Below, piece by piece: positions 24,092 through 30,874 of a DNA stretch of 39,554 nt. The position numbers and the translations under genes were made by a program. This DNA comes from Amycolatopsis acididurans (GTDB lineage Bacteria; Actinomycetota; Actinomycetes; Mycobacteriales; Pseudonocardiaceae): positions 1 through 39,554 of the forward strand of contig NZ_JAAXLS010000059.1 of the NCBI RefSeq assembly GCF_012328925.1, read 5' to 3'. The number at the start of each line of letters is the position of its first letter. Within the stretch, counting starts at the first letter, position 1. A model generated the notes under the pieces. That model did not search any database, was not told the DNA's origin, and worked only from the letters and a program-made list of their open reading frames with translations.

Positions 24092-24508
24092 GTGGCGACG
24101 TGGCGGGATCTGGTGGCGTTCGTCCGGCACGGCTACGAGGTGATCCGCTTCGAGCCGGACGAGGTGCGGGTGCGGGTGCGGGTGCATTTCGCGGCTGTGG
24201 ACGTGGATGACGACGAGCGGGTGCAGACCGTGGTGCTCGCCCGGGAAGTGCTGGACCGGCGGGAAGAATGGGTGCAGATCGCGACCCCGTTCGCCCGCGT
24301 CGGCCAGGTCGACCTCCAGGCGGTACTGGAGGAGGTCGGGGCCACCACGGTGGTCGGCGGCGTGGTCATCATGGGCGATTACCTCGTGCTGCGGCACTCC
24401 CTGCCGTTGATCCACCTCGACCTCAACGAATTCACCGACCCGGTCGAACTGGTCGCCACCGCCGCCGACGACCTGGAACAACGCTTCACCGGCCACGATG
24501 ATTACTGA
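24092..24508 (+). CDS. YbjN-like/CesT-fold hypothetical protein
   Basis: A 138-residue acidic soluble protein, GTG start at 24092 after GGGAAAGGGA. It shows the alternating pattern of YbjN or type III chaperone-like folds: a first helix (WRDLVAFVRHGYEVI), strands (VRVRVRVHFAAVDVDDDERV), a helix (LAREVLDRREEWVQIATPFA), strands around VVGGVVIMGDYLVLRHSLPL and a last helix (DPVELVATAADDLEQRFTG). YbjN-like proteins are regulators or chaperones without catalytic activity. The gene lies 59 bases before tatB on the same strand. The GDYLVLRHSLPL segment looks like the most conserved part. No partner can be named. Confidence 0.65.
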   Translation: MATWRDLVAFVRHGYEVIRFEPDEVRVRVRVHFAAVDVDDDERVQTVVLAREVLDRREEWVQIATPFARVGQVDLQAVLEEVGATTVVGGVVIMGDYLVLRHSLPLIHLDLNEFTDPVELVATAADDLEQRFTGHDDY

Positions 24509-24567
24509 CATGCCCGCGGCTACGCTGGTCTGCGAGCGAGCGCTCGAGAAAGCGGAGGACCGGGGCC

Positions 24568-24948
24568 GTGTTGGAATTCAGCTGGACGCACATCCTGATT
24601 CTCGTCGTCGCAGGACTGTTCATCCTCGGCCCGGAACGGCTGCCCCAGGCCGCGGCGTGGTTGGGCAAGACCGTGCGCCAGGTACGGGAGTTCGTCAGCG
24701 GCGCCCAGCAACAATTGCGCGACGAGATGGGCGACGAGTTCGAGGAATTCCGGAAACCCCTGCAGGACCTACGTGAACTCCGCAGCTTCGACCCCAGGCG
24801 TGCCCTCACTGCGCACCTGTTCGACGGTGACACCGACCCGCTCGACCTGACCGGCACCGGCATCACACCTGCCACCAACGGCCACACCGCCCCACGGGAC
24901 CGGCTCGCACCCGGGCAGCCGCCCCCGACCGACCCGGACGCCACCTGA
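24568..24948 (+). CDS. tatB: Twin-arginine translocase subunit TatB
   Basis: A 126-residue protein, GTG start at 24568 preceded by GGAGG. A single N-terminal helix with HILILVVAGLFILGPERLPQ, where the GPERLP hinge is the Tat signature, is followed by an amphipathic helix (AAWLGKTVRQVREFVSGAQQ), then a charged helix (DEMGDEFEEFRKPLQDLREL) and a disordered proline-rich tail. The E before the helix, the long second helix and the length favour TatB over TatA. TatB and TatC form the receptor for RR signal peptides; the phospholipase at 6036-7289 is a likely client. A perfect palindrome CGAGCGCTCG at 24537-24546 lies just upstream of the ribosome site. No tatA or tatC is in the window. Confidence 0.88.
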   Translation: MLEFSWTHILILVVAGLFILGPERLPQAAAWLGKTVRQVREFVSGAQQQLRDEMGDEFEEFRKPLQDLRELRSFDPRRALTAHLFDGDTDPLDLTGTGITPATNGHTAPRDRLAPGQPPPTDPDAT

Positions 24949-25135
24949 GAACACAGTGCCTCCCGCGGGGCCGGCTGCGGTCGCCGCGGTCGCGAGGATC
25001 GCTCGCACGAACCGAATATATCCGGCCTCTGCGCGTGCCCGGTTGCTGGAAGCGAGGTAGGCGCGGAGGACTCCTCCGCTCGGTCCCGGCGGCAGGTTCG
25101 ACCGGGGAGCCCTGCACGCGGTGGTTCAGCTGCGG

Positions 25136-25726
25136 TTAGGGCGCACCGGCCCGGAGGAGTCTGATGACGAGGCCGGCCAGCTGGTCGGCCTGGTCGCAGG
25201 GATCGCTGGCTCGGGGCTCGGGTGTGGTTGTCGCGGTAAGGGCGAGGCTTTGGTGTGGCGCGGGTTCGACCGTCACGGTGCAAGTCTGCGGTGCTGTCGG
25301 TTGCTCGACGTTCGCGGCGGGGTATCCGGAAACGACGGTCGGTGCGTAGTGTGCGATCTGTTCGGGGTGTGGGTACTTGTCGCGGAGCCCTGTGGTCGGG
25401 TCGACGGCCGCCACGGCCGAGGCGTGGTGCGCGTCGGCGGCGGCCCAAGCGCAGGAGGACGTTCCGGTGACGGTGGTTCGCACTGTTCCGGGGGGAGCGA
25501 GTCCCGCGTGCGCGGCCGGGTCCGGGGGCAGCAGAGCGCAGGGCCTGGTGGCGAATTCGCTGATGTCGACCGGGTCGGGTCCCGCAGTCGGCGCCGGCGG
25601 TCGAGCCGATCTGGTGGAGCAGCCCGCCAGCATGCTCGCGGCAATCGCGACGACCGCACACGATGCCGAGACACGGTGACGGCGAAGAAACGCTCGTCGT
25701 TCGCGGATCACGCGATGGCCGGTCAT
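25136..25726 (-). CDS. DUF3558-family lipoprotein
   Basis: A 196-residue exported lipoprotein. An arginine-rich head and hydrophobic core (VSASCAVVAIAASMLAGC) end in the lipobox LAGC, with lipidation expected at that Cys. The mature part has the DUF3558 pattern: ISEFATRPCALLPPDPAAHA, a conserved cysteine pair, SCAWAAADAHHASAVAAVDP and a late ACQ/DPCDQADQLAGLVIRLL helix. DUF3558 lipoproteins are abundant in actinobacteria and lie on the outer face of the membrane; their role is unknown. The gene points away from the M-box and magnesium locus, with the palindrome at 25778-25794 upstream. Confidence 0.8.
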   Translation of the reverse strand: MTGHRVIRERRAFLRRHRVSASCAVVAIAASMLAGCSTRSARPPAPTAGPDPVDISEFATRPCALLPPDPAAHAGLAPPGTVRTTVTGTSSCAWAAADAHHASAVAAVDPTTGLRDKYPHPEQIAHYAPTVVSGYPAANVEQPTAPQTCTVTVEPAPHQSLALTATTTPEPRASDPCDQADQLAGLVIRLLRAGAP

Positions 25727-25777
25727 GGGGCGAAGCTCCGTCCGATCTGCGCGGGTTCGGAAGTGTCATTTAACCAG

Positions 25778-25794
25778 CCACGTGGGGCACGTGG
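25778..25794. promoter_or_regulatory. CACGTG-type inverted repeat, possible operator
   Basis: CCACGTG-GGG-CACGTGG is a perfect seven-base inverted repeat with a three-base spacer, 52 bases upstream of the DUF3558 start and about 185 bases upstream of the M-box. The location fits an operator for the minus-strand gene. No regulator can be named. Confidence 0.35.
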
Positions 25795-25978
25795 GCTGTG
25801 GTCGGCCCGGAATTTCTGTGCGACGTCGGTCGTGGCGATGGAGTTGCGCAGGCATGCCATCCGCCGGGGCGGAGATCAGCGGCGAGCGCTGCAGGATCGG
25901 CGGTCGGTTGGGGCGTGCTGGTCGTCACGTTGGCCCGGTCAGGCCTCGTAGCCTAACCTTGGGGAGGTTTGACAGGCA

Positions 25979-26136
25979 CCTCGTTAGGTGAGGCTCCTGT
26001 CCGGACACAGGCCACTGATCTGACGACGTCGAGAGACGCCCAAGGTCAGGACAGGTTTCCCCGGGCTAAGGGGTAACCCTAAGTGGCTTCCCCCACGAGG
26101 TGGGACACGCCGGGCAGTGCCAAAGCTCTTACGAGA
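25979..26136 (+). promoter_or_regulatory. M-box (ykoK) Mg2+ riboswitch
   Basis: The RNA matches the M-box consensus along its length: the 5' CTCGTTAGGTGAGGCTCCTGT, the conserved ACACAGGCCACTG, the loop GACGTCGAGAGACGCC, the segment CTAAGGGGTAACCCTAAGTG and the 3' end CAGTGCCAAAGCTCTTACGA. The outer stem pairs CTCGT (25980-25984) with ACGAG (26131-26135). M-box RNAs bind several Mg2+ ions and shut off Mg2+ transporter genes when Mg2+ is sufficient. It precedes the NRAMP-related gene at 26438 by about 300 bases. A possible promoter (TTGGCC at 25930 and TAACCT at 25954, 18-base spacer) lies just upstream. Confidence 0.95.
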
Positions 26137-26230
26137 TGTGGGGTGCGCCGCTCTGCCTGGGCGGGGCCGGTCATCTGAGTTCAGGAAGCAGGCGCCAGCG
26201 AGCGCCCCGGACCGGGTGGAGGTGAGGACA

Positions 26231-26314
26231 GTGCCAAGCAGTAGTCCGGGTCGAAGTCGACCCCATTTCCGCATCTCCTTCCCTTTGTCCGCACCGTTTC
26301 CCGGCATTCGGTAG
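26231..26314 (+). CDS. Putative proline-rich leader peptide between M-box and transporter
   Basis: A GTG at 26231, eight bases after GGAGG, opens 27 codons ending at TAG 26312-26314. The sequence starts VPSSSPGRSRPHFRISF and ends PLSAPFPGIR, with six prolines. It lies between the riboswitch (ends 26136) and the transporter start (26438). A GC-rich hairpin follows 24 bases after its stop. In Salmonella the Mg2+ genes mgtA and mgtCBR are preceded by proline-rich leader ORFs (mgtL, mgtP) whose translation controls readthrough, so a similar role is possible here. There is no direct evidence that it is translated, and a chance small ORF is the alternative. Confidence 0.4.
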   Translation: MPSSSPGRSRPHFRISFPLSAPFPGIR

Positions 26315-26338
26315 TCCTCAGCCTGCATTGACGCGCCA

Positions 26339-26358
26339 CCCGCCCGTAGCGGGGCGGG
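26339..26358 (+). promoter_or_regulatory. Leader hairpin, candidate expression platform
   Basis: CCCGCCC (26339-26345) pairs with GGGCGGG (26352-26358) across a six-base loop. A second short stem, CCCC-CGTCGT-GGGG (about 26407-26420), lies just before the transporter's ribosome site (GAGGGG). Neither has a T-run. They could form part of a termination or ribosome-access switch for the M-box. Confidence 0.35.
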
Positions 26359-26437
26359 CTGTGCCCATGCGCTGGTGACCGGGTACTGCCGTGTGCCCTG
26401 GCTCGCCCCCGTCGTGGGGTGAAGAGGGGTGGTTTCC

Positions 26438-28039
26438 ATGACCGCCGTACTGGACACCGAGCACGTCGGTGACATCAAGGGTGCGTTGGGCACCATTCGC
26501 GTCGATGACATCGCCCCGCGTCGCGGGATGTCGGCGAAGCTGAAGACGCTGCTGGCGATCGTCGGCCCCGGTCTGATCGTGATGGTGGGCGACAACGACG
26601 CGGGCGCGTTCGCCACCTACGGCCAGGCCGGGCAGAACTACGGCACCCACCTGCTGTGGACCCTGCTGCTGCTGGTGCCGGTGCTGTACGTGAACCAGGA
26701 GATGGTGCTGCGTCTGGGTGCGGTCACCGGTGTGGGGCACGCGCGGTTGATCCTGGAACGGTTCGGCAAGTTCTGGGGCGCATTCAGTGTGATCGACCTG
26801 TTCCTGCTCAACGCGCTGACCCTGGTCACCGAGTTCATCGGCATCACCATGGCCGTCGGATATCTCGGGCTGCCCAAGATCCCGTCGGTGATCCTCGCCG
26901 CCGCCGTGATCATGGCCGCGGCATTCACCGGCTCGTTTCGCCGGTTCGAACGCATCGCCGTGTTCTTCTGCGCCGGGTCACTGCTGTTGATCCCGATCTA
27001 CCTGGCGGCGCACCCGCCGGTCGGTGAGATGGCGCGTGGCTTCGTGGTGCCGTCGCTACCAGGTGGCTCGTCCGGGATGGCGACGCTGATGCTGCTGGTG
27101 ATCGGGATCGTGGGTACCACGGTGGCGCCGTGGCAGTTGTTCTTCCAGCAGTCCTACATCATCGACAAGCGCATCACCCCACGGTTCATGCGGTATGAGA
27201 AGGCCGACCTGTGGATCGGCATCGTCATCGTCGTGGTCGGCGCGGCGGCGATCATGGGGTTCACTACGGCCGTGTTCGCGGGAACGGAGGGCTTCGGGAA
27301 CTTCACCGACAGCACTGGCATCGCGGGCGGGCTGGAGGCCTACGCGGGCCGGACGGTCGGCGCGCTGTTCGCGGTCGCCCTCCTGGATGCCTCGATTATC
27401 GGCGCGTTCGCCGTCTCGCTGTCGTCGGCCTACGCGCTGGGTGATGTGCTGGGGCTGAAGCACTCGCTGCACCGTGATTTCAGGCAGGCCAAGGGCTTCT
27501 ACGCCGTGTACGCCGGCCTCATCGCGCTGGCGGCGACGGTTGTGCTGATCCCGGGTTCCCCGCTCGGGTTAATCACCGAGGGGGTGCAGACCCTCGCGGG
27601 GGTGTTGCTGCCCTCCGCGACGGTGTTTCTGCTGTTGCTGTGCAACGACAAGCAGGTGCTCGGCCCGTGGGTCAATGGCCGCGCCACCAACGTTTTTGCC
27701 TCCCTCGTCGTCGGCATCCTGGTGACCCTGTCGATCGTGCTGACCGCGGCGGTGCTGTTCCCGGACATCACCGCCGGCCAGATCCTCGTGATCGCCGCCA
27801 TCTGCGCTGCGGCGGGCGTGCCGGCCGCCGGGTACGCGCTGCTGCGTCGTCGTGGTCGTGCTCCCGCGCCCGTCGACCGCGCCGGCCGCGAGGGGTGGCG
27901 GATGCCGCCACTGGCCACGCTGACCCGCCCCGTGATGTCCACCGGCCGCAAGATCGGCATGGGTGCGCTGCGCACCTACCTGGCGGTGGCGATGATCCTG
28001 GTCATCGTCAAGGTCGTGCAGACCGTGCTCGGCGCCTGA
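26438..28039 (+). CDS. NRAMP-related Mg2+ transporter (first copy)
   Basis: A 533-residue membrane protein with about eleven or twelve helices and the LeuT-like NRAMP fold. GAGGGG lies eight bases before ATG 26438. In helix 1 the usual DPGN is replaced by D54-A-G-A (GPGLIVMVGDNDAGAFATYG). In helix 6 the usual MPH is replaced by A230-P-W (VGTTVAPWQLFFQQS). Loss of the metal-binding methionine is the change described for NRAMP-related magnesium transporters, which carry Mg2+ rather than Mn2+ or Fe2+. The M-box upstream fits this. The N-terminus has VLDTEHVGDIKGALG, shared with the second copy. The C-terminal cytosolic turn RMPPLATL precedes a last helix. It probably imports Mg2+ when intracellular Mg2+ is low. 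MgtC follows after 138 bases. Confidence 0.88.
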   Translation: MTAVLDTEHVGDIKGALGTIRVDDIAPRRGMSAKLKTLLAIVGPGLIVMVGDNDAGAFATYGQAGQNYGTHLLWTLLLLVPVLYVNQEMVLRLGAVTGVGHARLILERFGKFWGAFSVIDLFLLNALTLVTEFIGITMAVGYLGLPKIPSVILAAAVIMAAAFTGSFRRFERIAVFFCAGSLLLIPIYLAAHPPVGEMARGFVVPSLPGGSSGMATLMLLVIGIVGTTVAPWQLFFQQSYIIDKRITPRFMRYEKADLWIGIVIVVVGAAAIMGFTTAVFAGTEGFGNFTDSTGIAGGLEAYAGRTVGALFAVALLDASIIGAFAVSLSSAYALGDVLGLKHSLHRDFRQAKGFYAVYAGLIALAATVVLIPGSPLGLITEGVQTLAGVLLPSATVFLLLLCNDKQVLGPWVNGRATNVFASLVVGILVTLSIVLTAAVLFPDITAGQILVIAAICAAAGVPAAGYALLRRRGRAPAPVDRAGREGWRMPPLATLTRPVMSTGRKIGMGALRTYLAVAMILVIVKVVQTVLGA

Positions 28040-28177
28040 CCGTCACCGGCCGGACAGCATCTCGCTACCTGGGCGCCCTCGGCCGGCCGTGCTCGCGCGG
28101 CAGCGTGGCTCCCGCCGGATCAGGGCGCCAGAACTCGGGCGCCACAGCCCAGATCGGTCCGGGTTGGGAAGACGTCG

Positions 28178-28942
28178 ATGCAGACATTGAGCGCCGCCGA
28201 CTTCGCGCTACGCCTGGGTGTCGGGCTCGGGCGCGGTGCGGCGATCGGGATCGAGCGGCAGTGGCGTGCCCGGATGGCCGGGTTGCGCACCAACGCCCTG
28301 GTCGCGGCTGGGGCCACGCTGTTCGTGCTGTACTCGGTCGCCGCGGGGGATGTGGGCAGCCCGACCCGGGTGGCCTCCTACGTGGTGTCCGGAATCGGGT
28401 TCCTCGGCGGCGGAGTGATCCTGCGGGACGGGTTCAACGTGCGCGGCTTGAATACCGCCGCGACCTTGTGGTGCTCGGCCGCCGTAGGGGGCCTGGCCGC
28501 CTCGGGGCAGTTGGTGTTCGCGCTGATCGCGACCGCGACCGTGCTCGCGGTGCATTTGCTGGGCCGCCCGTTGGGCCGGCTGATCGACCACGACAATCCC
28601 GCCGAGGAAGACGAAGACCTGCAACCCTGTCGACTGGACCTGACCTGCCGGCGCAAGTCCGAACACCATATCCGCGCCATGATCGTGCAGCACACCAGCG
28701 GCCACGAGATGATCCTGCGCGGCATCCGCACCACCCGCGACACCACCGCTAACAGCGGCGATGTGCAACTGTCGGCGCTGCTGCTGCTCGACGGTGACGC
28801 GGCCAGCCGACTGGAACAACTCGTCGCGCGACTGTCCCTGGAGCCAGGCATTCACGAAGTCCACTGGCAGACGGCGGACGACCCCGACGTCGCCCTGCGC
28901 CGACCCGAGCCGGACCCAGCCGGCAGTTCGGCCGAGAGCTGA
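28178..28942 (+). CDS. mgtC: MgtC/SapB-family membrane protein
   Basis: A 254-residue protein. Residues about 5-135 form the MgtC domain with four or five helices: FALRLGVGLGRGAAIGIERQ, where the acidic IERQ is the family's conserved motif, followed by GLRTNALVAAGATLFVLYSV, VVSGIGFLGGGVILRDGFNV and RGLNTAATLWCSAAVGGLAA. After the membrane part a cytosolic ACT-like domain follows (about 150-240). Actinobacterial MgtC promotes growth in low Mg2+ and in macrophages for pathogens, and it lowers F-ATPase activity in Salmonella. The gene is likely cotranscribed with the preceding transporter and so also under M-box control. The last residues are acidic and disordered. Confidence 0.9.
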   Translation: MQTLSAADFALRLGVGLGRGAAIGIERQWRARMAGLRTNALVAAGATLFVLYSVAAGDVGSPTRVASYVVSGIGFLGGGVILRDGFNVRGLNTAATLWCSAAVGGLAASGQLVFALIATATVLAVHLLGRPLGRLIDHDNPAEEDEDLQPCRLDLTCRRKSEHHIRAMIVQHTSGHEMILRGIRTTRDTTANSGDVQLSALLLLDGDAASRLEQLVARLSLEPGIHEVHWQTADDPDVALRRPEPDPAGSSAES

Positions 28943-29482
28943 GTGCCGCAGCTCTGACTCGCACGAAGCGCAGGACCGGAGCAACAGCGAGGAGGTGGTC
29001 ACAGCGACCCACGAGGATGATCATGCCGGCAGAGCCCGACCCACAACGGCCGATGTCGATGACCGCCGCGCTCGGCTACCAGGCACCTCGACCAGGAGCA
29101 CACCCAGTGCCGCCGGGCGGGGCGATATCCATCACGAACCTGACCGACCGGGCGAGGTGCCGCTGGCGAATCCCGGCAGCAGCGCTGGTCAGCGGCGGCG
29201 CCCGGGCCTCAACATCTACTACGCGGCTACGGCCTGGTCCCGGTCGTCCGCCTCACCGTCCGGGGCACGCAAGACCGGTCGGCCCCGTTCTACGAGGCCG
29301 TCGAACGAGTTTGCCGATGCCGAGGCGGCGGTGTTGTTCACCGCCTTCTCACGTGTTCATCATGGACCCAGCACGCCGGATCGGACCCGCACGCTCAACC
29401 TTGCTGACGACCAAAGCCGCGCGATCGTCACTTACCTGCGACCGTAACCGAGTGGTCAACTCCTAGCGCGAAAGGCACCTCC
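28943..29482 (+). other. Gap in the Mg locus with possible decayed coding sequence
   Basis: This 540-base stretch holds no intact gene. Two frames carry gene-like pieces that would join if shifted: GLVPVVRLTVRGTQDRSAPF, then YEAVERV, and FADAEAAVLFTAFSRVHHGP with a tail LADDQSRAIVTYLRP ending at the TAA of 29447. A single frameshift near 29310 would connect them. No family is recognised. A second M-box is not present here. The end holds AAAGG, the ribosome site of the next gene. Confidence 0.35.
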
Positions 29483-30874
29483 ATGGCGAGCTCACCGTCC
29501 TCATCGGCGCCGTTTCCTGACGAGCCGGGTTCACAGCACGAACATGGCAGCGACCTGGTCCATCTCTCGGAGTTGCTGAAACGGCCCGTTGCCGACCGGC
29601 ACGGCGAGAGCCTTGGTCGGCTGTCCGATGTCATCGCACGCCTGCGCGGTCACGACTACCCGCTGGTCAGCGGACTGGTGGTCGCGGTCGGTGGCCGGGA
29701 GGTGTTCGTCCCGGTCGACCAGGTCCGCTCCTTCGACGCCGATCCGCTCGTCCTGGCCAGCGCCCGCGTGAACCTGCGGCAATTCGAACGCCGCGACGGC
29801 GAGGTCCTGCTGCGTTCCGACGTGCTCGGGCACCGGCTGATCGACGTCGCTAACGCCCGCCTCGTGCGGGCCAGCGACGTGGAACTGCGCCGCGAGAACG
29901 GTCGGTGGCTGTGTCATGCCATTGATACCCACCGCAACCGACGGTTCTTCGGGCTGTTCGGTGCGCGCGTGGAGGAACACCCCAACCAGGATTGGCGTGC
30001 GTTCGAGCCGTTGATCGGGCACGCCCGCAGTGCAGCGCTGCGCGGGGCTGTGGCCAGGGTGCGGGGACTCAAACCCGCCCAGATCGCCGACCTGATCGAA
30101 GAAGCGTCGAACGAGGAGGGTGCAGAGCTTCTGCATCGCGTGCACCAGGATCCGGAACTGGAAGCCGACGTCTTCGAGGAACTCGACGACGACCTGCAGT
30201 CGCGGCTACTCGGCGCGCGGACCAACGCCGAGATCGCCGACGTGCTGACCCGGATGCGCGCAGATGACGCGGCCGACGCGATCGGCGAACTACCGCAATC
30301 CCGCCGCCAGCCCATCCTCGACCTACTGCCCGCCGGGGTCCGCACCAAGGTCATCACGCTGATGGGGTTCAACCCGACCAGCGCGGGCGGCTTGATGGGC
30401 GTCGAATTCGTCACGGTGCCCGCCGACGGCACCGCCGCGACCGGGCTCGATGCCGTCCGCGGGGCGACGGGCCTGCAACCCGAGGCACTGACCAGTGTGT
30501 ATCTGGTCAGCAGGAAGGGGCGGCTCAAGGGCGTGATCCGGCTGGCCACCCTGGTCCAAGCCGAACCGGCCGCCCCGCTGCGCGGGCTGGCCGATACCGA
30601 CCCGATTCGAGTGCACCCGGACGCGGACATCACCGACGTAGCCCTGCTGATGGCCGACTACAACCTGCTCACTCTGCCGGTCGTGGACGACCATGGACGG
30701 CCTCTGGGCGTGGTCACCGTGGACGACGTGTTGGAAGCGACGTTGCCCGAGGACTGGTGGCGCCGCGAACCCGCACCACCGCACGACATCGTGGGTGCGA
30801 CCAATGCCGCCGATGACGACGAAGGTCCCGATGCTGACACGCGGGCCACAGGGGCTGGAGGACGGACACCATGA
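29483..30874 (+). CDS. Soluble MgtE-like Mg2+ sensor (PRC + MgtE-N + CBS, no channel)
   Basis: A 463-residue protein without any membrane helix. Residues about 15-150 contain two PRC-barrel-like segments (VHLSELLKRPVADRHGESLG; RSDVLGHRLIDVANARLVRA). Residues about 165-285 match the superhelical MgtE N domain (GLKPAQIADLIEEASNEEGA, RMRADDAADAIGELPQSRRQ). Residues about 290-420 are a CBS pair (MGVEFVTVPADGTAATGLDA; TLPVVDDHGRPLGVVTVDDV). In true MgtE these domains bind Mg2+ and close a channel domain of five helices; here the frame ends soon after the CBS pair. Its stop overlaps the next transporter's ATG as ATGA, so the two proteins are made together. I infer that it senses Mg2+ for the NRAMP-related transporter. 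A short acidic tail ends the protein. Confidence 0.88.
   Translation: MASSPSSSAPFPDEPGSQHEHGSDLVHLSELLKRPVADRHGESLGRLSDVIARLRGHDYPLVSGLVVAVGGREVFVPVDQVRSFDADPLVLASARVNLRQFERRDGEVLLRSDVLGHRLIDVANARLVRASDVELRRENGRWLCHAIDTHRNRRFFGLFGARVEEHPNQDWRAFEPLIGHARSAALRGAVARVRGLKPAQIADLIEEASNEEGAELLHRVHQDPELEADVFEELDDDLQSRLLGARTNAEIADVLTRMRADDAADAIGELPQSRRQPILDLLPAGVRTKVITLMGFNPTSAGGLMGVEFVTVPADGTAATGLDAVRGATGLQPEALTSVYLVSRKGRLKGVIRLATLVQAEPAAPLRGLADTDPIRVHPDADITDVALLMADYNLLTLPVVDDHGRPLGVVTVDDVLEATLPEDWWRREPAPPHDIVGATNAADDDEGPDADTRATGAGGRTP

Noticed and set aside
25943..25961. IdeR/DtxR-type iron box before the M-box
   Set aside because: TAGCCTAACCT resembles the right half, but the left half does not match; only about 11 of 19 positions fit. 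The TAACCT is more likely the -10 element.
28943..29482. Second M-box before the MgtE-like sensor gene
   Set aside because: No GTTAGGTGAGGC or AAAGCTCTTACGA-like segments occur; the sensor is probably served by the M-box at 25979 or by its own promoter.
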